The notes: a model not told the origin generated them from the letters alone. A stretch of 64,000 nt of DNA from Cladopsammia gracilis (GCA_022457155.1 JAJGOT010000421.1:228501-292500), one strand, 5' to 3'. Numbered from the stretch's first letter, positions 61,201 through 64,000 are shown. Numbers and translations are program-made.

Positions 61201-64000
61201 CATCTAGCTACAACGGTAATCGTGTCTAGTTTTTCTTTTTCTTTTTTTCTTCTTTTCTTCTCGAATAAAAGCCTGTTAACACACAACAGCGATGGTGGGA
61301 TCTCACTTTCTTTGTAAGTTCCTTGTCTCAGTTCATGAATCTATCGTTTATTGTAACATGATGTTTGTATTTCAATAGACTGACCGTTATGACTTAGATG
61401 CTGCAGCACTCAAGCTTCATATCTGGTGCAAAGCTATTCTTAAAGACGAGTAAGAATGAATAAAATACTGCACAGAAAGCCATTTAATAAATAGTTTGAA
61501 CCCAACCGTGTCAGAAGTTTGTCAAATGTTTTGCTGGTGTAGTTCTGAAAAGAGCTGTTGTTGTTGACCATGACTAGCGTTTCAAACTCGATTCTTTTAG
61601 AGCTACACTAACTCGGACGATCTTACTCGAAAAACTGCAAATAGCCATTATTTTCTTACTCTCTATTAACTGCAGCAAACACCCGCATAAATAAAGCAGG
61701 TTCTTATACGAAAAATTACTAAAGATTAGACAACACTGGGGCAGATCCAAGTATGTGTGCTGGATCATTACAAACACACAATGTGTAGTTTCAAATAATA
61801 TTTAACTTAATTATCAGATTTTATTTACTTACATTTAACAAATTGACGTCAGTTTTTTATGCGTCTGTCCTCTTAATGATGATAAAATTCGTCAAAGTGC
61901 TGTGGATCCACGGCAAACTTTGACAATGTTATGACGAATTTTTTCATCAATTAGAGGACAGACGCATAAAAAACTGACGTCAATTTGTTTTTTACAATAA
62001 CGAAAACACCGAAATCGTTAAAAACTGGATGAAATGAAGTAAACATGACAAATTGCGGAGTTTTATTCAAATTGACGCAATCATTGTCAATAAGTTTTCT
62101 CGCTTTCTCGTTGGCTACCTGATAGCAATAAAGAAATTTCATTGGCTAAAAAATTGACAGGATGACATCTTGCATAAATTAAAATTTTATGTGTCTGTAC
62201 TCTTATTGATGATAAAAATTGACCAACCAGCATGCGAGAATAACTTCAGTTATTGTAAAATTACTCGTAGCACAGCTTAGCATGAATTTATCAGAAAGGT
62301 TTAAATAGGCTGTTACATATTGTAATGCATTTTATTTATTCATTATACAGTAGTTGGATTAAGGTTACAGTGTACCTTCGGGGGTGTCTCCAGCATAACA
62401 GCTCTAGCGTCTTAAGATTACACTTAATATACCTAAACCCAGATATCAAATTAAAGCTTATAGAGCTGGCTATCTAAATATGGAAACAATTTGCTAATAA
62501 AATGAATTGTCGAATTTTTTACGACGTCTGAATTCGAAAGTCCGAATCAGCTTTAAAACGCTATAACTCAAAGCGATTATTATATTTTGCTAATTTGATT
62601 TGTTCTCGGGTTTCCGGACACGAAGCGCTAAAAAAACGTGTCGGCGATTTCCCATATTCAATTGCAGTGAAAAGTTACAGAATATTTTCGAAAAGGGGAG
62701 AAAAAAAATTGGAATGATCGCAGGGAAATGGCTCTTGACGAAAAAGTTTTCGGAATTACGAAATTCGCCGACACGTTTTTGTTGATTATATGTTAGCCTA
62801 GCTTCTGTCCAAATTTAAGGAAAATCGAACAAATTCCCTTTGAGTTGTAGCTCTTTAAAGTGTCCCCAACAAGGGAAAAATTAACTTTGAGAAACGGCGC
62901 TTAAAAAAACATATCGCTCAATAAACAAACTCCGCCCACAAAAGTTATACCGTCATTTCTCAGTCAATTTTCACTATTTTTCGATAATTTTTTTTTTGGA
63001 TGAAAGTTCATTCTGTAAACTTAATTTTAACGCCAAAAAAAAAATTTCGATAAATTTTCGATCTGAAGGTACACTGTAACCTTAATATGTGTTTAATGTG
63101 ATAATTAGACCTGTCAGAGTCAATCATTCACTGATTAATGCAAATTTTCAGTACATTTTGTACCACATTTCCAGAAACAATTTTAAGGAACTCTCCAGGC
63201 TGATTTCTTACTACGCATCCTATATATAAGAAATGCATCAGCCTGAAACAGACAATCACAGGTTCTTTTATGTGGGTGTTTACTGTCTGAATCATGTCGA
63301 TATTTGTAATAGAAACCAATCTTGACCAATGGATAGCTACATCAATGGAATAAGATACTTTTTTTTTGTTTTCAGTTGGTCATCCCTTCCGGCTAAAGAT
63401 CCTCTTTTAACTGCAAGGAATACTGTTTTCTTCAGAACTGTTGAACTGGCATATAATCAAGGTACGAGAGTTATTGTCATATATGAAGACTGATATTGAA
63501 ATGTTTTCACACCTGTACCACAGTGACACATGTTACAAGGGGAAAATAAACCTCCGCTTACATTTTGCAGGCCTTTTGCCGACAATTTTTCTAATACCAT
63601 ATCAGTGTTTTCCTCCAGTAAGGCATACTTAGTAAATGGGGAAGTACTTATTTAAAATGGTTTTTATTTTGGCCCTTTCAATTCTTTTTCCTTTTGATCC
63701 TTCGGAAACTTGTTATAAGATGTGGAATTTCTGGCGATTGAGTGTACACGAATAAGCTTGAAATTTAATACTGCTGCGTTAAATGCATCATCTGTGAAGT
63801 GGCGGATTCAGGGGGGAGGCCCGGGTCACCCTCTCTCCCCTCTCTCCCGCCTCTTCCCCCCCTTCTCCCCCTTCTTCCCCCCCCTTCTCCCCCTTCTTCC
63901 CCCTCCCCCTCCCCCCTCCCCCTTCCCCCCCTCCCCCTCCCCCCTCCCCCCTTCCCCCCTTATATACCCGGAGGGCCGAAAAAATTTTGCACGTCATTGA
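11158..64000 (+). CDS. NUP133: Nucleoporin Nup133 (multi-exon gene, 3' end outside the window)
   Basis: This is the scaffold nucleoporin of the Nup107-160 (Y) complex, which builds the nuclear pore coat and acts in mRNA export and at mitotic kinetochores. I placed 37 coding exons: 11158-11282, 12564-12682, 18530-18633, 19284-19493, 20752-20811, 22474-22584, 24820-24857, 26784-26862, 27521-27580, 28123-28181, 29144-29214, 30734-30813, 32884-32983, 36703-36771, 37213-37291, 39911-39947, 40814-40918, 44812-44947, 47949-48058, 48531-48637, 49228-49330, 49669-49788, 50260-50362, 50436-50479, 50844-50888, 51223-51305, 51390-51472, 51669-51802, 54941-54980, 57705-57823, 57902-57961, 58038-58104, 58604-58665, 60841-60897, 61135-61215, 61379-61449, 63376-63461. 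All phases join. Residues 1 to about 455 match the beta-propeller and 468 onward the alpha-solenoid. Hallmarks are [37 protein letters not shown] and [12 protein letters not shown]. The human protein is 1156 residues, so only the C-terminal tail is missing. One donor is GC. Confidence 0.95.
11416..11905 (+). mobile_element. hAT-like element with a BED zinc-finger fragment
   Basis: AATAGACA is present directly at both ends (11408-11415 and 11906-11913), the 8 bp duplication expected of hAT transposons. The ends are inverted (AGTGGTGTAAC and GTTACACCCCT). Inside, an ATG at 11693 opens a frame with [20 protein letters not shown] and then [19 protein letters not shown], which resembles the N-terminal BED finger of hAT transposases. 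The rest of the transposase is absent, so this is a deleted, non-autonomous copy. Located in NUP133 intron 1. Confidence 0.85.
12564..12682 (+). CDS. NUP133: NUP133 exon 2
   Basis: Acceptor TTGTCACAG, donor GATG|GTATGT. Encodes residues 42-81 and contains [18 protein letters not shown], matching the segment that leads into the beta-propeller of Nup133. Confidence 0.9.
12745..14471. mobile_element. 1.7 kb DNA element with 6 bp target duplication
   Basis: CATGTG stands directly at 12739-12744 and 14472-14477. The ends TGACCTCACAC and GTGTGAGGTCA are inverted. Subterminal zones hold many CCGTTAAAACG / CCGTTTTAACGG motifs in both directions. No transposase is visible. The interior contains the foldback at 13525-14066. 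Located in NUP133 intron 2. Confidence 0.82.
13525..14066. mobile_element. 540 bp foldback element nested in the 12745-14471 element
   Basis: The arms of about 140 bases begin ACTATCGATCTCAGACG and end CGTCTGAGATCGATAGT, and include inverted GTCACGTGATGACATTTTT segments. The loop is about 270 bases. The short frames in it are by-products of the repeat. Confidence 0.82.
14580..15780. other. Intron stretch with a short hairpin and no gene
   Basis: CAATCGATTATGCATTG and CATAATCGATTG form a hairpin near 14625-14657. A T/ATT-rich run lies near 14983. Small frames at 15291-15534 overlap on opposite strands and have no recognisable domain. Confidence 0.4.
15890..16667 (-). pseudogene. RNase H and DIRS-type C-terminal domain fragment
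   Basis: Two overlapping frames carry [16 protein letters not shown] and then [28 protein letters not shown] and [12 protein letters not shown]. The WGPHTVDxFA..NPGS..F..DWHG..W..PP pattern is typical of DIRS-group elements in marine invertebrates. A shift separates this from the RT frame. Confidence 0.72.
16669..17175 (-). pseudogene. Reverse transcriptase fragment of the DIRS-like element
   Basis: Motif A is FDVASAYRN, motif [10 protein letters not shown] and motif C YLDD in HYLDDFLL, followed by GIELDSEKL. The catalytic aspartates are all present, but the frame is closed upstream by a stop, so no full-length enzyme is encoded. The short YLDD spacing and the downstream domain favour DIRS over Gypsy. 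Confidence 0.8.
18530..18633 (+). CDS. NUP133: NUP133 exon 3
   Basis: Encodes residues 82-116 with [19 protein letters not shown], the first propeller blade signature. Acceptor TTCTTACAG, donor AAAG|GTTTGT. Confidence 0.93.
19284..19493 (+). CDS. NUP133: NUP133 exon 4
   Basis: Encodes residues 117-186 in phase 0, with [16 protein letters not shown] and the hallmark [15 protein letters not shown]. The acceptor is ATAAG at 19279-19283 because the stronger-looking CCAG at 19299 would shift the frame. An acceptor three bases later is also in frame. Confidence 0.9.
19512..19704. repeat. Inverted-repeat element
   Basis: TTTTATAATTCAACACATTG at the left returns inverted at 19682-19704, with about 150 bases between. 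It begins 18 bases after NUP133 exon 4. Confidence 0.7.
19712..19813. repeat. Foldback (hairpin) element
   Basis: TATAGCGC..TGATATTGCCTAATT pairs with AATTAGGCAATATCA..GCGCTATA around a GGCCTACGGCC centre. Confidence 0.8.
20752..20811 (+). CDS. NUP133: NUP133 exon 5
   Basis: Sixty-base exon in phase 0 encoding [20 protein letters not shown], the propeller strand pair before the membrane-sensing loop. Acceptor TTCTTTCAG, donor CACAG|GTAAGG. Confidence 0.88.
21511..22064. mobile_element. C-run-ended inverted-repeat element holding a nested MITE
   Basis: The left end is a C-run, then CTCCCATATAAAAATGAC; the right end is GTCATTTTTATATGGGA and a C-run. Interior GGTACCTTTTAGGG motifs recur. The middle is interrupted by the element at 21614-21830. 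Confidence 0.72.
21614..21830. mobile_element. Nested MITE with about 50 bp inverted ends
   Basis: GCCAAATGAACGCAACATTT and onward to CTTGCAACATTGTTG is repeated inverted at the right end with few mismatches. TTA flanks both sides. No coding capacity. Confidence 0.8.
22143..22211. repeat. (ATT)n microsatellite
   Basis: About 22 uninterrupted ATT units. Confidence 0.95.
22474..22584 (+). CDS. NUP133: NUP133 exon 6 (membrane-curvature sensor loop)
   Basis: Residues 207-243. [19 protein letters not shown] aligns with the ALPS amphipathic helix of vertebrate Nup133, which binds curved membranes. It is rich in Ser and Gly with spaced Leu, Val, Phe and Ile. Acceptor AAACAG, donor AGCA|GTAAGT. Confidence 0.92.
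22931..23317. repeat. Minisatellite of about 16 bp unit
   Basis: More than twenty copies of TAATAAGCCCCCTCTC with small variants (CTGTAA, CCTCCC). It ends exactly where the repeat family A copy at 23319 begins. The open minus-strand frame across it is an artefact of the repeat. Confidence 0.92.
23319..24008. mobile_element. Repeat family A, short copy (partner 7752-9404)
   Basis: Starts ATCTGAGTGACTTCCTTTAT and ends CACCCTGTCAG. It lacks both internal blocks found in the longer copy. Its version of the small open frame is broken by stops. Confidence 0.75.
24117..24198 (+). repeat. tRNA-like sequence, probable SINE head
   Basis: TAGTTCAGCTGGTAGAGCA is an exact pol III A box context, and about 50 bases on GTATTCAAATCC is a B box with one change. 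The arms do not form a good tRNA, so a degenerate tRNA-derived SINE is more likely than a gene. Confidence 0.5.
24820..24857 (+). CDS. NUP133: NUP133 exon 7 (38 nt)
   Basis: Very short exon encoding [12 protein letters not shown] plus two bases. It is required to bridge the phase from exon 6 to exon 8 and matches the propeller segment after the ALPS loop. Acceptor TTGGCAG, donor CCAG|GTGATT. Confidence 0.82.
25032..25195. mobile_element. TTAA-flanked MITE, 164 bp
   Basis: AGGCCCATGTTCACCCAATC and its inverse form the ends, and TTAA stands at 25028-25031 and 25196-25199. This is the target signature of piggyBac-type transposition. No coding capacity. Confidence 0.85.
25325..25516. mobile_element. 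Inverted-repeat element, 192 bp
   Basis: TGTGCAGTTCCAGAAAA at the left and TTTTCTGGAACTGCACA at the right, with further pairing through ATCCATAC and GTATGGAT. G-rich interior. Confidence 0.75.
26313..26632. repeat. Inverted-repeat element
   Basis: TTGTATATACAACATCCAT with CAGTTAC at the left, and GTAACTG-like/ATGGATGTTGTACAA at the right, about 250 bases apart, AT-rich between. Confidence 0.55.
26784..26862 (+). CDS. NUP133: NUP133 exon 8
   Basis: Encodes [17 protein letters not shown], the propeller strand matching the ISKWEL region of the human protein. Acceptor TTGTCAG, donor AAAAG|GTAACA. Confidence 0.92.
27521..27580 (+). CDS. NUP133: NUP133 exon 9
   Basis: Encodes [20 protein letters not shown] in phase 0. 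A second acceptor at TTTCAG (exon start 27533) keeps the frame and would drop four residues; the first choice matches the family length better. Donor TTCAG|GTGAGA. Confidence 0.85.
28123..28181 (+). CDS. NUP133: NUP133 exon 10
   Basis: Encodes [19 protein letters not shown] plus two bases. Acceptor TTTGTTAG, donor ACTAG|GTGAGG. Fits the propeller blade before the LILAA strand. Confidence 0.88.
28491..28590. repeat. Foldback (hairpin) element
   Basis: GTTTAAAAATTGAGCAGTAG..GTATCATCAG pairs with CTGATGATAC..CTACTGCGAGTTTTTTGAAC around GGCTTCGCC. Confidence 0.75.
28870..28992 (+). repeat. Probable LINE or SINE 3' tail
   Basis: GACACTCAAATAAAGGTATT is followed by short TTGATTG repeats, as at 3' ends of non-LTR retroelements. 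Confidence 0.4.
29144..29214 (+). CDS. NUP133: NUP133 exon 11
   Basis: Encodes [20 protein letters not shown], which matches the LVILAAAW strand of the human propeller. Acceptor TTCAATTAG, donor CTTG|GTGAGT. Confidence 0.92.
30134..30517. mobile_element. TTAA-flanked foldback element, 384 bp
   Basis: The ends are GGGTGCTTCGAG and CTCGAAGCACCA, and nearly the whole length is one imperfect palindrome. The centre is a short (GTTCA)n run at about 30304-30325. TTAA lies at 30130-30133 and 30518-30521. Confidence 0.85.
30734..30813 (+). CDS. NUP133: NUP133 exon 12
   Basis: Encodes a propeller loop and strand including [16 protein letters not shown]. Acceptor TATAAAG, donor CAAT|GTAAGT. Phases match both neighbours. 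Confidence 0.9.
32884..32983 (+). CDS. NUP133: NUP133 exon 13
   Basis: Encodes [20 protein letters not shown] and SVICVS, matching the DLILCQLTVPN..AYLYNESAVYVCS block of the propeller. Acceptor TTTTTCAG, donor TCAG|GTATTT. Confidence 0.92.
34250..34475 (+). repeat. Probable LINE 3' end
   Basis: AT-rich stretch ending GACACTTAAATAAAGTTTC followed by TGTCTATCTAAC, resembling the tail at 28.9 kb. Confidence 0.35.
34540..35900. repeat. Tandem repeat of about 250 bp unit, split by a transposon
   Basis: The block GATTTTAGAATTTAT..CTACAAATTATTTCAGCAG..TTATAATTCTTCATGC..TTCACTTGAATTAA occurs at about 34650-34830 and 34890-35070. A fourth partial start lies at 35820-35870, after the element at 35071-35792. 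A weaker copy precedes at 34550-34620. It lies in NUP133 intron 13. Confidence 0.7.
35071..35792 (+). mobile_element. piggyBac-type non-autonomous element, copy 1 (722 bp)
   Basis: The terminal inverted repeat is GGTTACAGTGTACCTTC, with TTAA at 35067-35070 and 35793-35796. No transposase is encoded. A small minus-strand frame with [19 protein letters not shown] is shared with the second copy but lies across an internal repeat, so coding is unlikely. The other copy is at 62363-63081 in inverse orientation. Confidence 0.9.
36113..36552. mobile_element. pogo/Tigger-like MITE, 440 bp
   Basis: Starts CAGTGGAACCTCGTTAATAC and ends GGTGGGGTTCCACTG, with TA on each side (36111-36112, 36553-36554). 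The CAGTGGAACC end is typical of the pogo/Tigger branch of Tc1-mariner. The interior repeats GTATTAACAGGGT-like motifs. No transposase. Confidence 0.82.
36703..36771 (+). CDS. NUP133: NUP133 exon 14
   Basis: Encodes [20 protein letters not shown] and GSG; the DSILGSG motif matches the DSVLGAG turn of human Nup133. Acceptor GTGTTACAG, donor TCAG|GTACGT. Confidence 0.92.
37213..37291 (+). CDS. NUP133: NUP133 exon 15
   Basis: Encodes [18 protein letters not shown], the final propeller strands (PIIFSRNSGLVSIT in human). Acceptor TATTTTAG, donor TTAG|GTAAGA. Confidence 0.92.
37896..38070. repeat. Inverted-repeat element
   Basis: TATACTGAAACAGTG and CACTGTTTCAGTATGTA face each other about 150 bases apart, directly before the hairpin at 38075. 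Confidence 0.6.
38075..38183. repeat. Foldback (hairpin) element
   Basis: AACAACTATTCACC..GGTGGGTAGTGGTGGATATT pairs with AATATCCACCACTACCCACC..GGTGAATAGTTGTT around CGAGCCGCTTGGTGGCTC. Confidence 0.85.
38553..38690. repeat. pogo-like end with GTGTCCCC repeats
   Basis: TACAGTGCAACCTCCATTTA resembles the end of the 36113 element. About five copies of GTGTCCCCTGAATAGAG-like units follow. The matching right end is not clear. Confidence 0.5.
39911..39947 (+). CDS. NUP133: NUP133 exon 16 (37 nt microexon)
   Basis: Encodes [12 protein letters not shown] in the poorly conserved linker between propeller and solenoid. It is the only candidate found that restores phase between exons 15 and 17. Acceptor ATAATAG, donor AAAG|GTGGGT. 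Confidence 0.7.
40371..40566. repeat. Minisatellite of 19-22 bp unit
   Basis: About nine copies of TATACAGTTGGACCTCTCTC. Open frames across it ([12 protein letters not shown]) are products of the repeat. Confidence 0.92.
40814..40918 (+). CDS. NUP133: NUP133 exon 17
   Basis: Encodes [18 protein letters not shown], the first solenoid helix (KIKLLKAAFLQYCRKD in human). Acceptor TTATTTCAG, donor TACT|GTAAGT. Confidence 0.93.
40975..42070. repeat. CAATCGAT/CAATGACAAT-rich element with nested hairpin
   Basis: Both ends of this stretch are dense in ATCAATG and CAATCGAT motifs in inverted sense. The middle holds the hairpin at 41471-41620 and a direct 39-base duplication (ACTTCTGCATGCATAAAACT onward) at 41727 and 41767. 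Exact limits are uncertain. Confidence 0.5.
41471..41620. repeat. Foldback (hairpin) element
   Basis: AACAATTATTGGAT..GATAATTATCAAGGCC..GTTTGTGTTATC pairs with GATAACACAAAC..GGCCTTGATAATTAT..AATAATTGTT around a GCCGAAGCCGAAGGC centre. Confidence 0.88.
43590..44060 (-). mobile_element. LINE 3' remnant, minus strand
   Basis: On the minus strand a frame reads [15 protein letters not shown], similar to the ILWN(S)LP block near the C terminus of CR1/L2-type reverse transcriptases. An AT-rich 3' segment, AATAAAGG and a (TATCC)n tail follow. The rest of the element is absent. Confidence 0.55.
44171..44681 (+). mobile_element. LINE 3' remnant, plus strand
   Basis: The frame at 44188-44421 ends [20 protein letters not shown], matching the LWNSLPxxIRNSxSLxIFKxxL end of CR1/L2-type polymerases. 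A 3' segment with AATAAA and a (TCTTG)n tail follows at 44665-44681. The 5' part of the element is missing. Confidence 0.6.
44812..44947 (+). CDS. NUP133: NUP133 exon 18
   Basis: Encodes residues 503-547 with the strongly conserved [19 protein letters not shown]. Acceptor ATCTACAG, donor GCTG|GTGAGT. Confidence 0.96.
45000..46820. other. Intron stretch without recognised features
   Basis: Part of NUP133 intron 18. A plus-strand frame at 45684-46022 (112 codons) has no recognisable domain and sits in sequence that looks like decayed repeat. I see no hairpin or splice-flanked exon that would support it. Confidence 0.4.
46984..47053 (+). repeat. tRNA-like sequence, probable SINE head
   Basis: TGGTCTAGTAGTTAC (A box) and GGTTCAAGTCC (exact B box) are 36 bases apart, followed by CTGGGGTCAC. 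The acceptor stem does not close, so I do not call a tRNA gene. The 3' side merges into the hairpin at 47045-47160. Confidence 0.55.
47045..47160. repeat. Foldback element continuous with the tRNA-like head
   Basis: TTTAATAAAACGTTTAC and GTAAACGTTTTATTAAA are the outer arms. The loop is at about 47095-47105. Confidence 0.8.
47949..48058 (+). CDS. NUP133: NUP133 exon 19
   Basis: Encodes [20 protein letters not shown] and the following [11 protein letters not shown], almost identical to the vertebrate helix pair. Acceptor TGTAACAG, donor CAAG|GTCAGA. Confidence 0.96.
48531..48637 (+). CDS. NUP133: NUP133 exon 20
   Basis: Encodes [18 protein letters not shown], matching [16 protein letters not shown] of human Nup133. 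Acceptor TTCCTTACAG, donor AAAT|GTAAGT. Confidence 0.96.
49228..49330 (+). CDS. NUP133: NUP133 exon 21
   Basis: Encodes [20 protein letters not shown] and EHDLFFRE; the LTxxDxFFRE signature is conserved. Acceptor GTACTAG, donor GGAG|GTAAGT. Confidence 0.95.
49458..49553. mobile_element. Short copy of the GCTTATGC-type inverted-repeat element
   Basis: The right end GCTAGTGAAAGCCAGGCTTA and three TTATGC units match the ends of the large element at 55342-56648. It starts about 130 bases after NUP133 exon 21. Confidence 0.65.
49669..49788 (+). CDS. NUP133: NUP133 exon 22
   Basis: Encodes [20 protein letters not shown] and a Ser-rich loop ending VNTIMQ, which matches VSQVDTICECLLEHEE of human. 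Acceptor TCTGCTAG, donor GCAG|GTAAGC. Confidence 0.95.
49917..49951. repeat. (GCGCA)n microsatellite
   Basis: Six GCGCA/GCAGC units between NUP133 exons 22 and 23. Confidence 0.9.
50260..50362 (+). CDS. NUP133: NUP133 exon 23
   Basis: Encodes [20 protein letters not shown] and an acidic stretch ending VSWT, matching MLQAASHYRQNRNSLY and PWTA in human. Acceptor TGCATAG, donor ACTG|GTAAGT. Confidence 0.95.
50436..50479 (+). CDS. NUP133: NUP133 exon 24 (44 nt)
   Basis: Encodes [14 protein letters not shown], matching ATSGPGGIRTVIIRQ. The intron before it is only 73 bases. Acceptor CTTCCTAG, donor ACAG|GTGAGT. Confidence 0.95.
50844..50888 (+). CDS. NUP133: NUP133 exon 25 (45 nt)
   Basis: Encodes [15 protein letters not shown] in phase 0. 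Acceptor TACTTTAG; donor ACGG|GTTTGT is weaker than most donors of this gene. Confidence 0.88.
51223..51305 (+). CDS. NUP133: NUP133 exon 26
   Basis: Encodes [18 protein letters not shown], matching LIDCFLDGYVSQLKSV of human. Acceptor GATTTTTAG, donor TAAG|GTAAAT. Confidence 0.95.
51390..51472 (+). CDS. NUP133: NUP133 exon 27
   Basis: Encodes [20 protein letters not shown], matching [21 protein letters not shown]. The intron before it is 84 bases. Acceptor GTGTCGCAG, donor CTAG|GTACCG. Confidence 0.94.
51669..51802 (+). CDS. NUP133: NUP133 exon 28
   Basis: Encodes [20 protein letters not shown] and [11 protein letters not shown], one of the most conserved blocks of Nup133. Acceptor TTCCTCAG, donor GCAG|GTACAA. 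Confidence 0.96.
52004..52150. repeat. Repeat unit copy 1 (also 52757-52860 and 54551-54680)
   Basis: Three copies share CAAGTCAACACAAACGGTCA, CGCAATTACAAGTATGA and GACAAGGCAGAGCAAA-like blocks. They frame the insertions in NUP133 intron 28 and probably belong to one element broken up by later insertions. Confidence 0.7.
52139..52541. mobile_element. Inverted-repeat element with 110 bp arms
   Basis: ATCAACTAAACTGCAGATAC through GATCCATTGCGTCACATTGG to GACCGATCAAACAATGT is repeated inverted at 52432-52541. It contains the sequence ACAGCTGTTTCGGGCTTATT in its loop. Confidence 0.8.
53107..53777. mobile_element. MITE with TAGGGAGCTTAAGCAA ends, interrupted
   Basis: The left end TAGGGAGCTTAAGCAA is followed by ACGACGGCGACGGCA. 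The right end is TGCCGTCATCGTTGC TTAA, then an insertion, then AGCTCCCTA. Removing the insertion restores the terminal inverted repeat. The plus-strand frame at 53042-53368 is a read-through of the left end, not a gene. Confidence 0.85.
53470..53765. mobile_element. TTAA-targeted MITE nested in the 53107 element
   Basis: The ends are AGGGGCTGTCAC and GTGACAATGCCCCT, with TTAA before (53466-53469) and TCAA after (53766-53769), a decayed TTAA duplication. It is 296 bp with no coding capacity. Confidence 0.85.
54941..54980 (+). CDS. NUP133: NUP133 exon 29 (40 nt)
   Basis: Encodes [13 protein letters not shown], matching NFSDFLFRWYLEKG. It is isolated between two transposon-rich introns of about 3.1 and 2.7 kb. 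Acceptor TTGCTTCAG, donor AAAG|GTACTT. Confidence 0.95.
55400..55858. repeat. Minisatellite, 18 bp unit with 36 bp higher order
   Basis: GCATAGGCAGAAGCATTG units alternate with GCATAGGAAGAAGCATTG. Because 18 is divisible by three, all frames stay open (CLCQCF, ANASSY, KKHWHR repeats). I therefore reject them as genes. Confidence 0.95.
55861..56132 (-). mobile_element. tRNA-derived SINE inserted in the minisatellite
   Basis: On the minus strand it starts with TGGTGTAGTGGTGAGAGC (A box) and GGGTTTGATCC (B box, one change). A body of about 200 bases follows with a small GAGGAAACCTGCAT hairpin, ending in five ATTT units (the plus-strand AAATAAATAAAT run). This is the classic head-body-tail order of a SINE. 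Confidence 0.8.
56133..56530. repeat. Minisatellite, second block
   Basis: Same GCATAGGCGGAAGCAT family, more diverged, with GCATAGACAGAAGCA and GTATAGGCAT variants. Continuous with the first block before the SINE-like insertion. Confidence 0.92.
56720..57140. repeat. Inverted-repeat element
   Basis: GAATCTTTGTTTACCATTTT with CTCATTAGCATA faces TATGCTAATGAAG with AATGACGTCAGCAAAGATTC about 300 bases away. It abuts the next inverted repeat. Confidence 0.6.
57139..57474. mobile_element. Foldback element containing a tRNA-like core
   Basis: The arms are TAGAGTCTACCTTCTATAGC..GAAGGAGGTCGGACAC and GTGTCCGACCTCCTTCTGAGC..CTAGACTC. Inside, the minus strand at 57261-57340 has TGGTACTGTGGTACAGTAGG (A-box-like) and GGTTCAATCG (B-box-like). 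Confidence 0.7.
57705..57823 (+). CDS. NUP133: NUP133 exon 30
   Basis: Encodes [20 protein letters not shown], matching [20 protein letters not shown] at the Nup107-binding part of the solenoid. Acceptor ATGTTTAG, donor TCAG|GTAAAA. Confidence 0.96.
57902..57961 (+). CDS. NUP133: NUP133 exon 31
   Basis: Encodes [20 protein letters not shown], matching [20 protein letters not shown]. The intron before it is 78 bases with a strong T-run acceptor; donor GAAG|GTGATG. Confidence 0.96.
58038..58104 (+). CDS. NUP133: NUP133 exon 32, followed by a GC donor
   Basis: Encodes [20 protein letters not shown] and LE, matching TLLGLSKLAALASDFSED. The only junction keeping phase with exon 33 is GAAG|GCGAGT, a GC-AG intron. 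Confidence 0.92.
58604..58665 (+). CDS. NUP133: NUP133 exon 33
   Basis: Encodes [20 protein letters not shown], matching EQERFLLHQETLPEQLL. Acceptor TTGTTTTAG, donor ACAG|GTGAAT. Confidence 0.95.
59233..60088. mobile_element. Possible pogo-like element with GAAACCTC ends
   Basis: TTGAAACCTCTCGTAAGCGA at the left and GGAGGTTCAA at the right, with GCGATCACCTCCCATAAGCG before it, resemble inverted ends. The interior holds a CCCGTGAATACGCGCATGCG palindrome and the tRNA-like stretch at 59630-59697. Limits are uncertain. Confidence 0.4.
59630..59697 (+). repeat. tRNA-like sequence with B box
   Basis: CCAGGTTCAATTC is an exact B box and is preceded by a poor A-box candidate (TGACCTTGTGGG). The following T-run could stop pol III. 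It does not fold into a convincing tRNA. Confidence 0.4.
60136..60212. repeat. Two-copy tandem repeat of 38 bp
   Basis: AGAATATCATGAGTGAAATT plus AAC..TTAGA occurs twice in direct succession with three or four differences. Confidence 0.75.
60841..60897 (+). CDS. NUP133: NUP133 exon 34
   Basis: Encodes [19 protein letters not shown], matching LNLSAMPVLTAPQLIG. Acceptor TTTCTTTTAG, donor TGAG|GTAGAG. Confidence 0.93.
61135..61215 (+). CDS. NUP133: NUP133 exon 35
   Basis: Encodes [20 protein letters not shown], matching RRANEYDFKKALDLLEYID. Acceptor TTGTTGCAG, donor AACG|GTAATC. Confidence 0.96.
61379..61449 (+). CDS. NUP133: NUP133 exon 36
   Basis: Encodes [19 protein letters not shown], matching NINDLKLEILCKALQRD. 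Acceptor TTTCAATAG, donor CGA|GTAAGA. Confidence 0.95.
61835..62260. mobile_element. Palindrome-headed element, copy 2 (partner 7886-8335)
   Basis: Same start (TTAACAAATTGACGTCAG) and same end (CTTCAGTTATTG) as 7886-8335, same orientation, with small deletions in the palindrome arm. It lies in NUP133 intron 36. No coding capacity; probably non-autonomous. Confidence 0.8.
62363..63081 (-). mobile_element. piggyBac-type non-autonomous element, copy 2 (719 bp)
   Basis: Inverse of 35071-35792 with scattered substitutions. The ends GGTTACAGTGTACCTTC and GAAGGTACACTGTAACC are flanked by TTAA at 62359-62362 and 63082-63085. Located in NUP133 intron 36. Confidence 0.9.
63376..63461 (+). CDS. NUP133: NUP133 exon 37 (last exon in the window)
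   Basis: Encodes [20 protein letters not shown] and TVELAYNQ, matching the DNWSS..KDSIFVKILQKLLK region near the human C terminus. It ends CAAG|GTACGA in phase 1, so at least one more exon lies beyond 64000. Confidence 0.94.
63780..63960. repeat. C-rich low-complexity tract
   Basis: About 130 bases of CCCCCTTCTC-type sequence after GTGGCGGATTCAGGGGGGA, which resembles the end of a dispersed repeat. The frames over it ([16 protein letters not shown]) are low-complexity artefacts. NUP133 intron 37 continues past the window edge. Confidence 0.85.

Noticed and set aside
63560..63616. Candidate NUP133 exon 38 after TTTTGCAG
   Set aside because: The phase fits but the peptide ([15 protein letters not shown]) does not match the Nup133 C-terminal region, so the true last exon is probably beyond the window.
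63722..64000. Pro-rich and Gly-rich frames at the right edge
   Set aside because: Low-complexity C-rich tract and dispersed repeat; also no fit to the missing NUP133 C terminus.
1..64000. CRISPR array, operon or prokaryotic system
   Set aside because: Direct repeats are minisatellites without unique spacers, genes are split by spliceosomal introns and there are no ribosome binding sites; the DNA is animal nuclear.
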